Source: Pseudovibrio denitrificans JCM 12308 (GTDB taxonomy: Bacteria; Pseudomonadota; Alphaproteobacteria; Rhizobiales; Stappiaceae). Taken from it: 64,000 nt of DNA. Within the stretch, counting starts at the first letter, position 1; every line of letters starts with the position of its first letter. This document shows, in pieces, positions 1 through 10,986 of this stretch. Position numbers and translations under genes: made by a program. The stretch lies in NCBI RefSeq assembly GCF_001310815.1, contig NZ_BAZK01000006.1:62001-126000 (forward strand). The letters run 5' to 3'. Below the pieces are notes generated by a model, which saw nothing but the letters and a program-made list of their open reading frames with translations, ran no database searches and was not told where the DNA came from.

Positions 1-1830
1 CACCATGCGTGATGCGCACCAGTCTTTGCTTGCTACACGCATGCGTACCTATGATCTGGTGCAGGTTGCGGACAGCTATGCGCAGGGTCTGCCTGAGCTG
101 TTCTCTCTGGAATGCTGGGGTGGCGCGACCTTTGACGTGTCCATGCGCTTCCTGACTGAAGATCCATGGGAGCGTCTGCGCCTTGTTCGTGAGAAAGCGC
201 CAAACCTGCTGATGCAGATGTTGCTGCGTGGTTCCAACGGTGTGGGGTATGCGAACTATCCGGACAACGTGGTGCAGCACTTTGTTCGCCAAGCTGCTGA
301 ATCTGGCGTGGATGTGTTCCGCGTGTTTGACTGTCTCAACTGGGTTGAGAACATGCGCGTGTCTCTGGATGCGGTTCAGGAGCAGGGCAAGCTTTGTGAA
401 GCAGCGCTTTGTTACACTGGCGACATTCTGAACAGTGCGCGTCCGAAGTATGATCTGAAGTACTACGTCAATCTGGCGAAGGAGCTTGAAGCGGCAGGTG
501 CGCATATTCTTGGTATTAAGGATATGGGCGGCGTGCTGAAGCTCAGGCCGCCAAGGTTCTGATCAAAGCGCTGAAAGATGAGATCGAAATTCCGATCCAC
601 TTCCACACGCACGATACTTCCGGTATCGCAGCCTCAACTGTTCTGGCAGCTGTCGAAAGCGGTGCGGACATTGTTGATCTGGCGATGGATTCCCTGTCCG
701 GCCTGACTTCTCAACCATGCATGGGCTCTGTTGTTGAAGCGCTGAAGGGTACTTCTCGTGATAGTGGTCTGGATACTGACCGTATTCAGCAGATTTCCTT
801 CTACTGGGAAGCTGTTCGTACTCAGTATCGCGCATTCGAGAGTGATCTGCGCTTTGGTGCTTCTGAAGTTTATCTGCACGAGATGCCAGGTGGTCAGTTC
901 ACCAACCTGAAAGAACAGGCTCGTTCGCTTGGTCTTGAAATGCGCTGGCACGAAGTTGCGAAGGCCTATGCTGACGTGAACATGATGTTTGGTGACATTG
1001 TGAAGGTTACGCCAAGTTCCAAGGTTGTTGGTGACATGGCGGTGATGATGGTGTCTCAGGGCATCACACCTGAAGATGTGATTGATCCGAACAAGGAAGT
1101 TTCCTTCCCAGAATCCGTCGTCAACATGATGCATGGCGATCTCGGCATTCCTCCGGGAGGTTGGCCTGCAGACCTGCAGAAGAAGGTTCTGAAAGGTCAG
1201 GAGCCGATCACGGTTCGTCCGGGTTCTCTGTTGGAAGCTGAGGACATGGATGCCAAGCGTGAGGAACTCTCTGGCATTCTGGGCCGCAAAGGCTCTGAGC
1301 AGGAACTCTCTTCCATGCTCATGTACCCGAAGGTTTATACCGAGTTCACCAAGGCACAGGACAAGTATGGTCCAACCAGCGTGCTGCCAACTCCAACCTA
1401 CTTCTACGGTCTGGATGTTGGTGATGAAATTATGGCCGAGCTGGAGCCGGGCAAGACCATGGTTATCTCCTGTCTTGCGATTGGTGAAACTGATGAGCAT
1501 GGCGAAAAGCGTGTGTTCTTTGAGCTGAACGGTCAGCCACGTAATATCCGTATCATCGACCGTACCCATAGCGCAGCCAACACACCTGCGCGCCGTAAGG
1601 CAGATGATGACAATGAGCTTCAGATTGGTTCACCTGTGCCGGGCGTTATCTCAACGCTGGCGGTGAAGGCAGGTCAGACCGTGAAAGCTGGCGATCTGCT
1701 GGTCTCCATTGAAGCGATGAAGATGGAAACATCTGTTCATGCGGAACGTGACGGTGAGATCAGTGAAGTTTGTGTAGCACCTGGCGATCAGCTTGATGCG
1801 AAGGACCTGATTGTTACCTTTAAGGGATAG
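1..1830 (+). CDS. pyc: Pyruvate carboxylase, C-terminal part; 5' end outside window, one frameshift
   Basis: Biotin enzyme that carboxylates pyruvate to oxaloacetate (anaplerosis). Visible are the carboxyltransferase start with RDAHQS and LLATRMRT, the GIKDM lysine segment and the HFHTHDTSG metal-binding histidines, then the PYC/OADA central domain, and a C-terminal biotinyl domain with EAMKMET (biotin lysine near 1720). The N-terminal biotin carboxylase half lies before the window. The reading frame shifts near 542: one frame stops at 562 just after GIKDMGGVLK, and the natural continuation (QAAKVLIKALKDE) resumes in another frame. Restoring one C in AAG-CCT-CAG heals it. A sequencing deletion is likelier than a real pseudogene, because the remaining 430 codons are intact. 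A strong terminator follows. Confidence 0.9.
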
Positions 1831-1860
1831 TGCTTGAACTGCACTGATTGATTGAGATTA

Positions 1861-1908
1861 ACCAGCAATGCGTTTGGTGCATGAGCACTATGCATTGCTG
1901 GTTTTTTC
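1861..1908 (+). terminator. Rho-independent terminator of pyc
   Basis: Perfect inverted repeat ACCAGCAATGC / GCATTGCTGGT (1861-1871 and 1892-1902) followed directly by a run of six T. It starts 30 bases after the pyc stop codon. Confidence 0.85.
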
Positions 1909-2131
1909 GTTTGTAGGTTTTAATTATCTAATTATATCAGTCGTTTAATTGATTTTTGAAGCTACGTTTTACGTTAGGTATTGCTACGTTCCGTAGTAGT
2001 GCGGTTGTTCCGGTTTCGGCCCTTCTGTATTCAGCGCTCCAACTAATTCGAGAGTGTGTTTCCCAATTTCTGTTCTTCAGGAGCTGTCTTCCTAATGGGT
2101 CAGAGTTGGGTTTTTTATTGAGGGTGCGACC
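1909..2131. other. Intergenic region upstream of the acetate transporter
   Basis: Gene-free stretch between the pyc terminator and the transporter start at 2132. It is AT-rich at 1915-1950. It must hold the transporter promoter, but I cannot assign -35/-10 boxes with confidence. Short open frames here look spurious. Confidence 0.5.
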
Positions 2132-2737
2132 GTGCAAACTAAAACAGGAAACCCAGCAGTTATCGGCCTTGCTGGATTTGGTATGACGACCTTTGTTCTG
2201 CAGATGGTGAACATTGGCCTGCTGGACAATATGGGTCCGGTTCTTTGGCTGGGCGTTTTTGTTGGTGGCCTTGCGCAGTTGGTTGCAGGTTTCCAGACTG
2301 GTAAAACCGGCAACAACTTCGGCTACAGCGCGTTCACCATTTACGGTGCATTCTGGCTGGCGTTTGCAGGTATTCTTGTTGGAAACAAACTGGGCTTCTA
2401 CACGTCATCCCACACCGATATCGGTTTCTTCCTGCTGCCATTCACCATCTACACTGGCATCATGTTCTACGGCGCGCTGCACATTCACACTGCAGAAGCT
2501 TCCATCTTCGGTAGCCTGCTGCTTGGCTTCATTCTGCTGGTCCTGGGGCACTTTGGTCCTGCATTCTTCAACGTGATTGCTGGTTACGTGCTGATCCTGT
2601 GCTCTTTCTGTGCGTGGTACGTGATGGCGCACATCATCTACAAAGATGTATGTGGTCGCGATGTTCTGCCAGTTGGTTCTCCAGTGCTGCAGCCGGGCGA
2701 GAAAGTTTCTGCAGCTGAGGCTGTTGCTGCTGAGTAA
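2132..2737 (+). CDS. Acetate uptake transporter, GPR1/FUN34/YaaH (SatP) family
   Basis: 201-residue inner-membrane protein of the AceTr family, which takes up acetate or succinate with protons. The family signature NPAVIGLAGFG sits at residues 7-17, followed by about six hydrophobic helices and a short polar tail. Length matches E. coli SatP (about 190). The start is GTG at 2132, preceded by a purine-rich GAGGG; no better in-frame ATG gives the NPA motif. It stands alone between two terminators. The substrate is inferred from the family only; its place after pyruvate carboxylase fits C2/C3 metabolism but proves nothing. Confidence 0.85.
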   Translation: MQTKTGNPAVIGLAGFGMTTFVLQMVNIGLLDNMGPVLWLGVFVGGLAQLVAGFQTGKTGNNFGYSAFTIYGAFWLAFAGILVGNKLGFYTSSHTDIGFFLLPFTIYTGIMFYGALHIHTAEASIFGSLLLGFILLVLGHFGPAFFNVIAGYVLILCSFCAWYVMAHIIYKDVCGRDVLPVGSPVLQPGEKVSAAEAVAAE

Positions 2738-2755
2738 GCTGCGTCCAAACCAATG

Positions 2756-2787
2756 AAAAAGGCCCGGCAATGACCGGGCCTTTTTAT
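2756..2787. terminator. Bidirectional terminator between satP-like gene and GATase gene
   Basis: Stem GGCCCGG / CCGGGCC (2761-2767, 2774-2780) flanked by A-run on the left and T-run on the right, so it can stop the plus-strand transporter transcript and the minus-strand TerB-GATase transcript, which converge here. Confidence 0.85.
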
Positions 2788-3535
2788 TATTTGCCTGTGT
2801 GGGATGACCAACTGCTGGCTGGCTCGGATGCGTACCCGATCCAGTTATCCATGAAGGCTTCCAACCAGTGCAGAACCGCTGGGTCATACACGAAGCGCTC
2901 GCGGAAATGTTCGCCGCGTTTTTTTGCTCCCGGAAGTACCAGACGGTGAGCAGCGCGTGTGGTCCAGCGGTTCATCATGGCGTAGGTCAGTTCCGGATGA
3001 AACTGAATGCCGAATGCATTCTCGCCAACTCGGATGGCCTGATTTTCGTAGGTCGGACTTGAGCTAACAATTCTGCGCCTGTAGGAAGAGAGAAGCCTTC
3101 GCGGTGCCATTGGTAGACCTGTTTGGGCCATTCCATGAGGTCGGCGCCGGACTCGGTAGCTTCCAGCGGATAATAGCCAATCTCAACCAGACCATCGTCA
3201 TGACCGGTGACCTTGCCACCAAGGTTTTTGGAGAGCATTTGCGCTCCAAGGCAGATGCCGAGGAATGGCTTGTTTTCCTTAAGCGGAACGCTGATCCAGT
3301 CGATTTCCTGCTTCACGAAGTCATCGCCGTCATTGGCACTCATCGGGCCGCCGAAGATGATGGAACCTGCGTGATCTGCCAGAGTTTCTGGCATAGGATC
3401 GCCAAACCGTGGGCGGCGGATGTCCAGCTCAAATCCACGTTTGATCAACTGCTGCCCGACACGACCGGGATTGGATGTTTCCTGATGCAGTACGACCAGA
3501 ACTTTGGCCGGGTGCTGTTTGTTCCGCTCTAACAT
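2787..3535 (-). CDS. Type 1 glutamine amidotransferase (GMP-synthase glutaminase-like), one frameshift
   Basis: Stand-alone class I GATase-domain protein, about 249 residues when repaired. The nucleophile elbow GICLGAQ puts the catalytic Cys at residue 95; the His-Glu partners are in GIQFHPEL, in the second frame. The frame breaks near 3061 (minus strand ...GAELLA then SSPTYENQA); adding one T repairs it. Such proteins are annotated as GMP synthase-like glutaminases but usually lack the synthetase domain, so the acceptor of the ammonia is unknown. It lies 15 bases downstream of the TerB-like gene and probably shares its transcript. Confidence 0.8.
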
Positions 3536-3550
3536 TTCAAACTAAAACCT

Positions 3551-4030
3551 TCAGGTAGAGGAGGGGCTACTACCACTCTGTCGCTGAGCTACTTTCTGCT
3601 TAAGCTGCATGCGGTCTCTGGAGGAGACGCCAAGAAGCTCTGCAACGCGCCAAATTGTGTTGTCTTCAAATTCATGGACGGACCCATCGGCGAAGACCAT
3701 CTCCCAGAGAGCCTCGATCACTTTCAGGCGCTGTTCCGGTTCCAGCTTGCGCTTGAGAACGGAGGTAAAGCCGTAAAGATCGACCGCTTCTTCGTCGCGC
3801 ACTTTGGCGAGCTCCATGAGCTCTTTCGTGTCTTCCTCGTTCAACTCATATTGTTGCTGCAAGACGCGTTTCAACTGGTCCAGTTCCTGCTGCTCAATCT
3901 CGCCATCAACGGCGATGATGTGGAACATGAGTGCTGCGACCGCCAGCCGTTCATCATCTTCAGAAAAGCGTCCAGCTTCCTCCTGCTCGTTTGACAGGTC
4001 TTTGAAGAATTTTTTCAGGGCGTCCAGCAT
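3551..4030 (-). CDS. TerB-family (tellurite resistance TerB-like) protein
   Basis: 159-residue acidic, all-helical cytoplasmic protein with the TerB-like layout: helix pair containing VAALMFHIIAVDGEIEQQE (about residues 29-47) and a repeat of the same theme, MVFADGSVHEFEDN (about 110-123), each with the Asp-Gly-x-[IV]-x-x-x-E metal-type loop. The C-terminus is Ser-rich. The family name comes from tellurite operons but most alphaproteobacterial members are lone genes of unknown role. It is first in a two-gene unit with the GATase. ATG 4030 is the only reasonable start. Confidence 0.75.
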   Translation of the reverse strand: MLDALKKFFKDLSNEQEEAGRFSEDDERLAVAALMFHIIAVDGEIEQQELDQLKRVLQQQYELNEEDTKELMELAKVRDEEAVDLYGFTSVLKRKLEPEQRLKVIEALWEMVFADGSVHEFEDNTIWRVAELLGVSSRDRMQLKQKVAQRQSGSSPSST

Positions 4031-4396
4031 TCATGTGCTCCGTGCAACTATTGGTTTTCTTGCACTTTTAAATAGTGCATTTCTGAGGTGCTTAAAGATG
4101 ATTCAGGTCCGAATGAACTACTATTGATACGCAAAAACAATTACAAATGCCAAAGAAAAGGACCGAAATACGCCAATTTGAAGCCACGTGATACTGCGAC
4201 AATTGGGAGCAAATATGATAGGACTCTCTGGTTCAGAATACGTAGTTCTTTTGTTCTGGCCCTTGAAAGGCTTTAACTAATCATAATTTAGACGTTTTCT
4301 ACGGGCTTTTTGCCCTGTATTTGTTGAGTACAAGCTGCTTACATGAGAGTCCTTTTCCGGGCCTCACGAAATCGTCCACTAGGATACTGAGACTAA
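4031..4396. other. Intergenic region between divergent terB-like and asmA genes
   Basis: 366 bases without a convincing gene. It separates two divergent genes, so it should contain both promoters. It is AT-rich around 4100-4300. A weak GGGC-TTTTT-GCCC hairpin lies near 4300-4312. An open frame of 62 codons (4088-4276) has no ribosome site and biased composition and is not called. Confidence 0.5.
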
Positions 4397-7383
4397 ATGA
4401 AACGCTCTCTTCTTATCTTTGGAGCTCTTGCCGCTCTTGTGGTTTGTGGTCTGGTGCTTGCACCGCTGCTCGTTCCACAAAAACAGCTGAAAGCCCAAAT
4501 TGCAGAAACGTTCGAGACCGCGACCGGGTGGAAGCTGCGTCTTGATGGGCGGACGAGTGTGGATCTGCTGCCGACGCTGGCCATCGAGATTGAGAATGTT
4601 GGTGTTGCCGGTGTTGCACGAGCTGACGGGATTGAGTTCGCGCGGGTTGAGAAAGCCCGTTTTGAGCTGAACTCTCTGCGTTTGCTGACCGGTGGCAACA
4701 TCATCCGCAACATTGAGCTTGTTGAGCCGACCTGGACTTTGGAGTTTGATCAGAAAGGTGGCGCTTCCTGGCAGCCGCAGCTGGCAAACGGCAAAGAAGG
4801 GGAAGCCTCTTTGGTTGCTGCCAACATTGCGGGCCGCGTGGCCTCCTTCATGCAGAAGTTGGATCTGGATACCGTCGGCATTCAGCGTGGCGTTGTTTCT
4901 TATAGCGAGCCTGATCAGTCGGCTCCGCTGGTGTTCTCTGATATTGACCTGATACTGAACTTTGAGAGCGGTGGTGATGCGCTGACAGCTGAAGGTGCGT
5001 TTGTTCAAGGTGATGAACAGTATGCTGTTGGTGGTCGTGTTGGCTCTGTTACTGCGCTGAGTGAAGCGCGGGCGACCTCTGTTGAGGCGCATCTTGTCGG
5101 ACCTGCACAGGAGAAGATTGGCTTTAACGGTCAGCTTGCGTTTGGTGTGCGGCCTGTCGGAACGCTTCAGGTTTCTGTTGAGTTGCCGGATCTCGCTGCT
5201 GTTGCTGCCCAACATGAGGCGAAGCTGCCCGAGGCTGTTGGGAGTGCTGCGCTTTCTACTGAGCTTCAGTTCCGTCAGCGTGGCGTTCGGACCAAGGATC
5301 TTTCGATCACTGCTGGCTCTGTTGGTTTTGGCGGTGATGTTGCGCTGAACTATCTGGAAGACGGCTATGAGCTGAAAGGGCAGGTTGGCGGACAGTCTTT
5401 GAACTTTGAGCAACTGCTGCGTTTGGCTGGGCTCGACGTTCCTGCTTCCGGTTTTGCCAATGTGGATGCCTCCTTCTATGGCGTTGGCCAGTCTTATGAT
5501 GAGCTGGTTGCTGCGCTGGAAGTTGATGGCGGTGCTATCCTGCGCAAAGGGCGCGTCTCGGACATTCAACTGCCGAAGTTGCTGGCAGTTGATGGGCGTG
5601 ATGAAGCTCTGGACGATATGGATCTGACCTTTGTGTTCTCTGGTTTGTCCAAGCCGCTTGAGCTGAAAGGCACTGCGCGTTGGAATGGTGAGCCGATTGT
5701 TTTGCAGGGCGGATTACGCTCTGATGCGAATGTTGATTTAGCATTTTCGAGTGAGATGTTTTCTGGAAGCCTAACCGGTCCATATTCTCTGCGTGATGGA
5801 TTTGGCGGTATCTTCGCATTCCAGACTGATGACTTTAACAATTTTGCGCGTTGGTATGGACGTCCGTTGCCACGTTATCTGCGTGGACAGAAGCTGGTGC
5901 TCTCTGGCCAGTTTGATGCGGATGCAAATGGTGTAGCGTTCCAGAATGCGCGGTTCCAATTGGATGACACCAGCCTTCAAGCAATGGCCGGTTGGATACT
6001 GGTGAAGTTCCAAAGTTGAGTGGCCAACTGGAAGTGGCGCATGCCTCCTTCGACAAGATGTTCTCTCGTCATGATGCCAAGAACGCAAAGGGGGAAGGGG
6101 ATTATGACTTCTCTGTTTTACGCAGCTTTGATCTGGACCTTGGGCTAACCATTCAAGACCTGAAGCTAGGTGCTTTGCGTGGACAGAATGCTGAATTGAG
6201 AGCCGCGCTTTCAGAAGGTCGGTTGGCTTTGGATGTGAAGCGAGTTGGTCTTTACAAAGGTGAAGGGGCTGGCAAGCTACTGCTGAATGGTGCGACTGTG
6301 AAGCCAGGTATTTCTGCTGAGTTCTCGCTGAAAGGTATCAACGCAGCTCCGTTCCTTGCTTCTCTCGGAGATATGCCGCGTGTGGATGGCAATCTCTATG
6401 CTGAGATGGACGTAAACACCTCTGGTAAGACGCCGACCGATCTTTGGGTCAATATGGGCGGTGCGCTGAGCTTCCAGCTTGGCAATGGCATGCTGCATGA
6501 GCTGGATGTTGATCGCCTGGTTGCATCTGTTGGCAGCAAAGGTATCACCGGCTGGCCGTTTGCTGAGGCGGATCAGACTGAGTTCTCCAGCTGGGGTGCT
6601 GACGTTATCTTTGAACAAGGCACTGCAGAGTTTCAGGCTTTGACCTTGCAGAGTAAAACGGCTCTGGTGGAAGGTCGCGGTGCAATCAACATCAAGGATG
6701 GTGAGGTTCTCTGGTATTTGCAGCCAAGTATGCTGGATCAATCCAAGCTGGATGGTGAGGGGACCGCAATCACTCAGACTGCTGATATGGCGCCATTGAA
6801 GATCCGCGGTTCTATCAATCTGCCGAGCTTTGAGACTGTTGATATTCAGGAGTATGCGAGTGCGTCCTTCGGGGATGTAAAGCAAACCCAGAAGCTTTCT
6901 GAGAAACTGGCGCAGGATTTGGAGACTGCAAAGACAGTTGAGGAAGCTCAGCGTTTGCGGGCAGCTGCTGCTAAGGATGCGCTGACAGCATCTTCTGAAA
7001 GTGCTGAGGCTGCCCCTGAGCTGACTGTGCTCGCAGAGCCTGCTACTGAAGGAGGCGCTGTGAATACGGCTTCCATCGGTGATGGGGATTTGCCTCCACT
7101 GGCTGAAGGGGCTGTTGCCAACACTGACACTTCTAAAATCCTCATGCCTGTCGCGAAGCCGGGTGAAGCACCAGCATCGGCACCTGCTGCTGTGGCGGAG
7201 GCACCGAAGAAGTCACGCGTTATCGCTGCTCCGAAGCGCGATCTGAAGCGGCGTGATGTGGTGCCTCGTGGGCCAGGCAATGTGAACGTGGAAGCGGTTG
7301 CTGAGGGAACGGCAGATACGGATGCAACGCTGACCTCACTGGAAGAAGCGTTTGGTATGCCTGCTGGTTTCCTATCTGACTGA
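4397..7383 (+). CDS. AsmA family protein, one frameshift
   Basis: Large AsmA-like protein (about 995 residues repaired), belonging to the family linked to outer-membrane lipid transport and assembly. It has an N-terminal single membrane anchor (residues 4-27, SLLIFGALAALVVCGLVLA) and then a long beta-rich periplasmic region; the conserved AsmA C-terminal domain is recognisable around GKTPTDLWVNMGGALSFQLGNG. A low-complexity Ala/Pro/Glu tail ends the protein. The frame breaks near 5987: the first frame ends at 6019 and the second continues from LDTGEVPKLSGQLE. Restoring a third G (ATGG to ATGGG) gives a smooth join, QAMGRLDTGEV. It is followed by a strong terminator and is probably monocistronic. 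Confidence 0.8.
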
Positions 7384-7402
7384 TCTAAGTTCAATCTGAA
7401 TA

Positions 7403-7441
7403 GAAAAAGCCCGGAGCGGTGAATGCTCCGGGCTTTTTTTT
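7403..7441. terminator. Bidirectional terminator between asmA and iorB-like gene
   Basis: Stem AAAAAGCCCGGAGC / GCTCCGGGCTTTTT with a seven-base loop and T-runs on both outer sides. It serves the convergent asmA (plus) and molybdenum hydroxylase (minus) transcripts. Confidence 0.9.
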
Positions 7442-7445
7442 GTTG

Positions 7446-9726
7446 TTAGATGAAGTCGATCTCGTTGCTGAGTGGCATTTGCCTGATGCGTTTGCCGGTT
7501 GCCGCGAAAATCGCATTTGCGAGAGCTGGTGTTGACGGTGGTGTTCCCGGTTCACCAGCTCCCCCCATACGTGGAGAGTTCTCCAGCAGCTCAATCGTGA
7601 TCTTCGGTGCCTGATACATGCGCATGGCGTCATAGGTGTCGAAGTTGGCTTGCTCCACCTGTCCGTCTGCCCATGTGATTTCCTGACCGAGCGCCTGGCT
7701 GAGGCCGAAGTTGATGCCGGACATGATCTGGTCTTTGAACATGCTGGGGTCCAGCACGATGCCCGGATCTGCAGCTGCCCAGACTTCCTCGATGGTGACG
7801 GTATTGTCTGTGACGTCGACCTGAACCACTTGTGCTGTCCATGTGCCGAATGAAAGAACATGGGCAATGCCACGTCCTTTGCCTGCTGGCAGCGGTGTGC
7901 CCCAGCCTGACATCTCTGCAACGCGTTTCAGCACTTCTCGAGCTGGCAGGAACTCGTCGCTGGTCAGATGGCTAGGCGGAACTCAAGCGGGTCTTTGCCT
8001 GCCTTGTGGGCTGCCTCGTCCATGAAGCTTTCATGGAAGAAGCCGTTGATGGAGTTACCGACTGAACGCCAGAAACCCAGTGGAACCTGAAGGTCGGCCA
8101 CATGGGCCTGACAACGGATGTTTTCGACATCCAGAGGCTGATTGAATGCGCCATCAAGCACTGTGTTATCCGGGCCAGCTGGGCTGATGCCCGGGAAGAT
8201 CCTTGGCATCACGCTTTGGATGATGGATGGGGAGGCCACGTGCATGTCCATGGTCTTCAAGGTGCCATCTGGTGTGACCTGACCTTTGAACTCACCAATC
8301 GCCATTGGACGGTAGGTGTCATGCTGCGTGTCTTCTTCTCGCGTCCATGTGACTTTGACTGGATGCGGCGCCGTTGCTTCCGCGATCACTGCGGCATAGA
8401 GAGCGAAGTCGACTTCTAGACGGCGTCCAAAACCACCGCCGAGGCGTGTTGTGGTGACGTCGATATCTGCGCTGTCCATACCGAAGTGACTGGAGACCAC
8501 AGACTGGATCAAGCCGGGAGCCTGCGTACCGGTCCAGACGCGGATTGTACCTCCGTCGTGCTGAGCGGTTGCGTTCATTGGCTCCATAGTGGCGTGGGCG
8601 AGGAAAGGAACGCGGTATTGAACTGATACGGCTTCACTTTCCGGAATGGAGGTGAAGACTTCGGCGTCAGATCCTGTGCCGCCGAGCTCAAAGGTGGCTT
8701 CCTGTGTCAGCGCGTTTTCAAGGGCGGACCACATCTGATCGGTGTTTTGAAGGGAAAGTGGATCGTCCCACTCGACTTCGAGCGCCTCTGCGCCTTTGAA
8801 GGCCGCCCACGTATTTGTCGCGATAATGCCGAGACCTTCGCCAGCGATGGTTTTGATCTCAACCACGTCTTTTACGCCGGGAATAGCGAGGGCTTCAGTT
8901 TTGTCGTAGCTCTTGATGCTAACGCCCTTGCGTGGGGCCATTTTGACGGTGCCGTAGAGCATATCCGGCAGCTGGACGTCGATGCCGAAGATACGGCCAC
9001 CCGTGACTTTCTCCTTCAACTCAACACGCTTCTGCGATTTGCCGAGGATCTTCCAGTCTTTGGCTTTCTTCAGCTTCATCTCACTTGGTGGGAGATAGCT
9101 GCTGCTTTGCGGGCCAGTTCGCCGTACGTGACGGACTTGCCTGAGGCTTTGTCCGTGATGGTTCCGTCTGCGAGCGTCAGGTTCCCTTCAGAGGTGCCAA
9201 AGTGCTCAGCTGCGGCTTTGACCAATACGTACTTTGCTGCGTATCCGGCTTCGCGCATCTTCACGAAGGCGTCGGTCATGGAAGAGGAGCCGCCGGTCAT
9301 GTTCAGGCCGAGGAATTTGGCGACGATCTTCATGGAGCCACGGGCCATCTCTGCCAGCACGCTTTCATCGTAGAACGGGAATGGTGCGGACTCTTCCAGC
9401 ATGGAAGAGTTGTAATAGGCCGGGCTGGATGGTCCGTGTTCTACGACAACCTGTTCCAGTGGAACTTCCAGCTCTTCTGCGACCAAAGCTGCGAGGGTTG
9501 TGTGGACGCCCTGACCCATTTCAGCGCGAGGGGCGATGATAGTGATGGTGTTGTCTGCATCTACCATCACATAGGGATTGAAGGGTGTCTCGCCTTCCGC
9601 CTTCTTTGCGTCCAGCGGGTTGGCATAGGGCTTCTGGTAGAAGTAGTAGCCCACGGCGAGGCCACCGGCAGCTGCAACGCCAAGGCCGAGAAAGGCGCGG
9701 CGGGTGTATTTTCCCAATCGGCTCAT
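7446..9726 (-). CDS. Molybdenum hydroxylase large subunit (isoquinoline 1-oxidoreductase beta-like), two frameshifts
   Basis: Xanthine-oxidase-family molybdopterin subunit of the IorB/aldehyde dehydrogenase type, about 760 residues when repaired. A twin-arginine signal (TRRAFLGLG, residues 8-16 from ATG 9726) indicates folded export to the periplasm with its partner. Cofactor-pocket motifs visible include PRAEMGQGVHT, RLGGGFGRR and GEPGTPPSTPALANAI near the end. The frame breaks near 9081 (AAAIS then PPSEMKLKK) and near 7965 (FRLA then HLTSDEFLPAREVLKR); each is mended by one C in a C-run. The start is ATG 9726 with GGGAG upstream, five bases past the small-subunit stop. The substrate cannot be inferred. 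Confidence 0.8.
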
Positions 9727-9728
9727 CT

Positions 9729-10193
9729 TCAAGCTCCCAGCGTTTGAGCTGCGTCTTTGATCGCGGCTTTGATTTTTGGATAGGTGCCACAGCGACATAG
9801 GTTGGTCATGGCATCGCTGATGTCTTCATCAGATGGGTCCGGGTTCTCTTCCAGCAGAGCAACCGCAGCCATGATCTGGCCGGATTGACAGTATCCGCAT
9901 TGCGGGACGGAGTGTTTCATCCAGGCCTGCTGAACGGCGTGGAGCTCATCTCCCTGAGAGATGCCTTCGATGGTGGTGATTTCACCTTCTACTTCGCCTA
10001 CTGGCTGGGAACAGGAACGAACAGCTTCTCCGTCAATGAGAACTGTGCAAGCCCCACAGGCGGCGACACCGCATCCGAACTTAGGACCTTTGATGTCCAT
10101 GATGTCCCGAAGCGCCCACAGGAGTGGCATTTCCGGATCGGCTTCAATCTCTTGTTTTTGACCATTCACGGTCAGAGGAATTTTCGGGTACAT
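9729..10193 (-). CDS. 2Fe-2S small subunit of IorA-type molybdenum hydroxylase
   Basis: 154-residue iron-sulfur subunit that passes electrons from the molybdopterin site. It carries a plant-type [2Fe-2S] motif with Cys 41, 46, 49 and 61, and a second helical cluster site with CGYC (99, 102) and CRC (133, 135), the standard arrangement for this family. It has no signal peptide of its own, so export would be by hitchhiking on the Tat signal of the large subunit. It is the first gene of a two-gene operon. No cytochrome c partner or maturation factor (XdhC-like) is next to it, unlike many such clusters. Confidence 0.88.
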   Translation of the reverse strand: MYPKIPLTVNGQKQEIEADPEMPLLWALRDIMDIKGPKFGCGVAACGACTVLIDGEAVRSCSQPVGEVEGEITTIEGISQGDELHAVQQAWMKHSVPQCGYCQSGQIMAAVALLEENPDPSDEDISDAMTNLCRCGTYPKIKAAIKDAAQTLGA

Positions 10194-10263
10194 TTGTTTG
10201 GCGATCCCGTAAATTTAAAGTTAGGAGACTTTCGTTCTCTTAACTTATGATCTAACGGAAGTT

Positions 10264-10303
10264 TGTCAATGCACATTGCCAAGATTAATTGACATGCATT
10301 GGA
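10264..10303. promoter_or_regulatory. Candidate TetR operator in the divergent iorA/tetR region
   Basis: The spacer between the divergent iorA-like gene and the tetR gene holds the near-palindrome CAATG-CA-CATTG (10267-10278) and a related element TTGACATGCATTGG (10290-10303). The pair looks like a double operator for the adjacent TetR protein. Assignment is by position and symmetry only. Confidence 0.35.
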
Positions 10304-10323
10304 AGGGGACATATCACCACTTT

Positions 10324-10986
10324 ATGACCAACCAGAGTTTTCAGCGCGCCAGATCCGCCGAAGCAAAGGCGCAGCGCCATAATGATCTTATTCGTGCCGC
10401 GACCTGTGTTCTTGAGCAGGACGGTGTAGATGGACTGACCCTGCAGGCGATTGCCAGCCGCGCGGGCATTGTGAAGTCCAATATCTATCGGTACTTCGAA
10501 ACGCGGGAAGCCATTCTGGTGGAATTGCTGCTGCGTGATTTCGTGGAGCTGATCGAAGATATGGAAACCAAGGTTTCTGGTGAGATGGCGCCTGCCGATA
10601 TGGCGCAGCTTCTTTCTGAGATGTTTGCATCCCGTCAGCGTCTGTGTGAGCTGATGAGCGAAATTGCGCCGACAATGGAAAAGAACATCTCCATTGATTG
10701 CATTCGCAACTTCAAGCGGGCTTTACTGGCTGAAGCCAGTCGGGCAACTTCTGTTTTGCAGAAAGGTCTGCCATGGCTGAATGCTGAGGAAGCAATGGCT
10801 GTGTTCTTCAGCATTCACGTGTTTGTTGCCGGGCTATGGCCTGTGACCAATCCTCCGCCTGCTCTGGTTACACTCTACGAAGAGCCGGAGTTTGCACCGC
10901 TCAAGTATGAGTTTGCACCGGCGTTGTTTGGTATGATCACCGCCCACCTGCTTGGTCTGGAAGCGTCCAAAAAGCTCAGCGCATAA
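10324..10986 (+). CDS. TetR/AcrR family transcriptional regulator
   Basis: About 220 residues with an N-terminal TetR helix-turn-helix (LTLQAIASRAGIVKSNIYRYF, about residues 38-58) and a variable ligand domain. ATG 10324 is preferred because the 16 residues before it have no family character. The gene is divergent from the iorAB-like operon, which it probably represses. Its 3' end overlaps the 3' end of phnN by 11 bases on the opposite strand. The ligand is unknown. Confidence 0.85.
   Translation: MTNQSFQRARSAEAKAQRHNDLIRAATCVLEQDGVDGLTLQAIASRAGIVKSNIYRYFETREAILVELLLRDFVELIEDMETKVSGEMAPADMAQLLSEMFASRQRLCELMSEIAPTMEKNISIDCIRNFKRALLAEASRATSVLQKGLPWLNAEEAMAVFFSIHVFVAGLWPVTNPPPALVTLYEEPEFAPLKYEFAPALFGMITAHLLGLEASKKLSA

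Noticed and set aside
634..1569. 311-residue antisense frame inside pyc
   Set aside because: Opposite a clearly conserved carboxylase region; no family features.
4088..4276. 62-codon open frame upstream of asmA
   Set aside because: AT-rich spacer, no ribosome site, Lys/Asn-rich random-looking product.
4379..5569. 396-residue antisense frame inside asmA
   Set aside because: Mirror of the asmA coding frame, no recognisable motif, no start signal.
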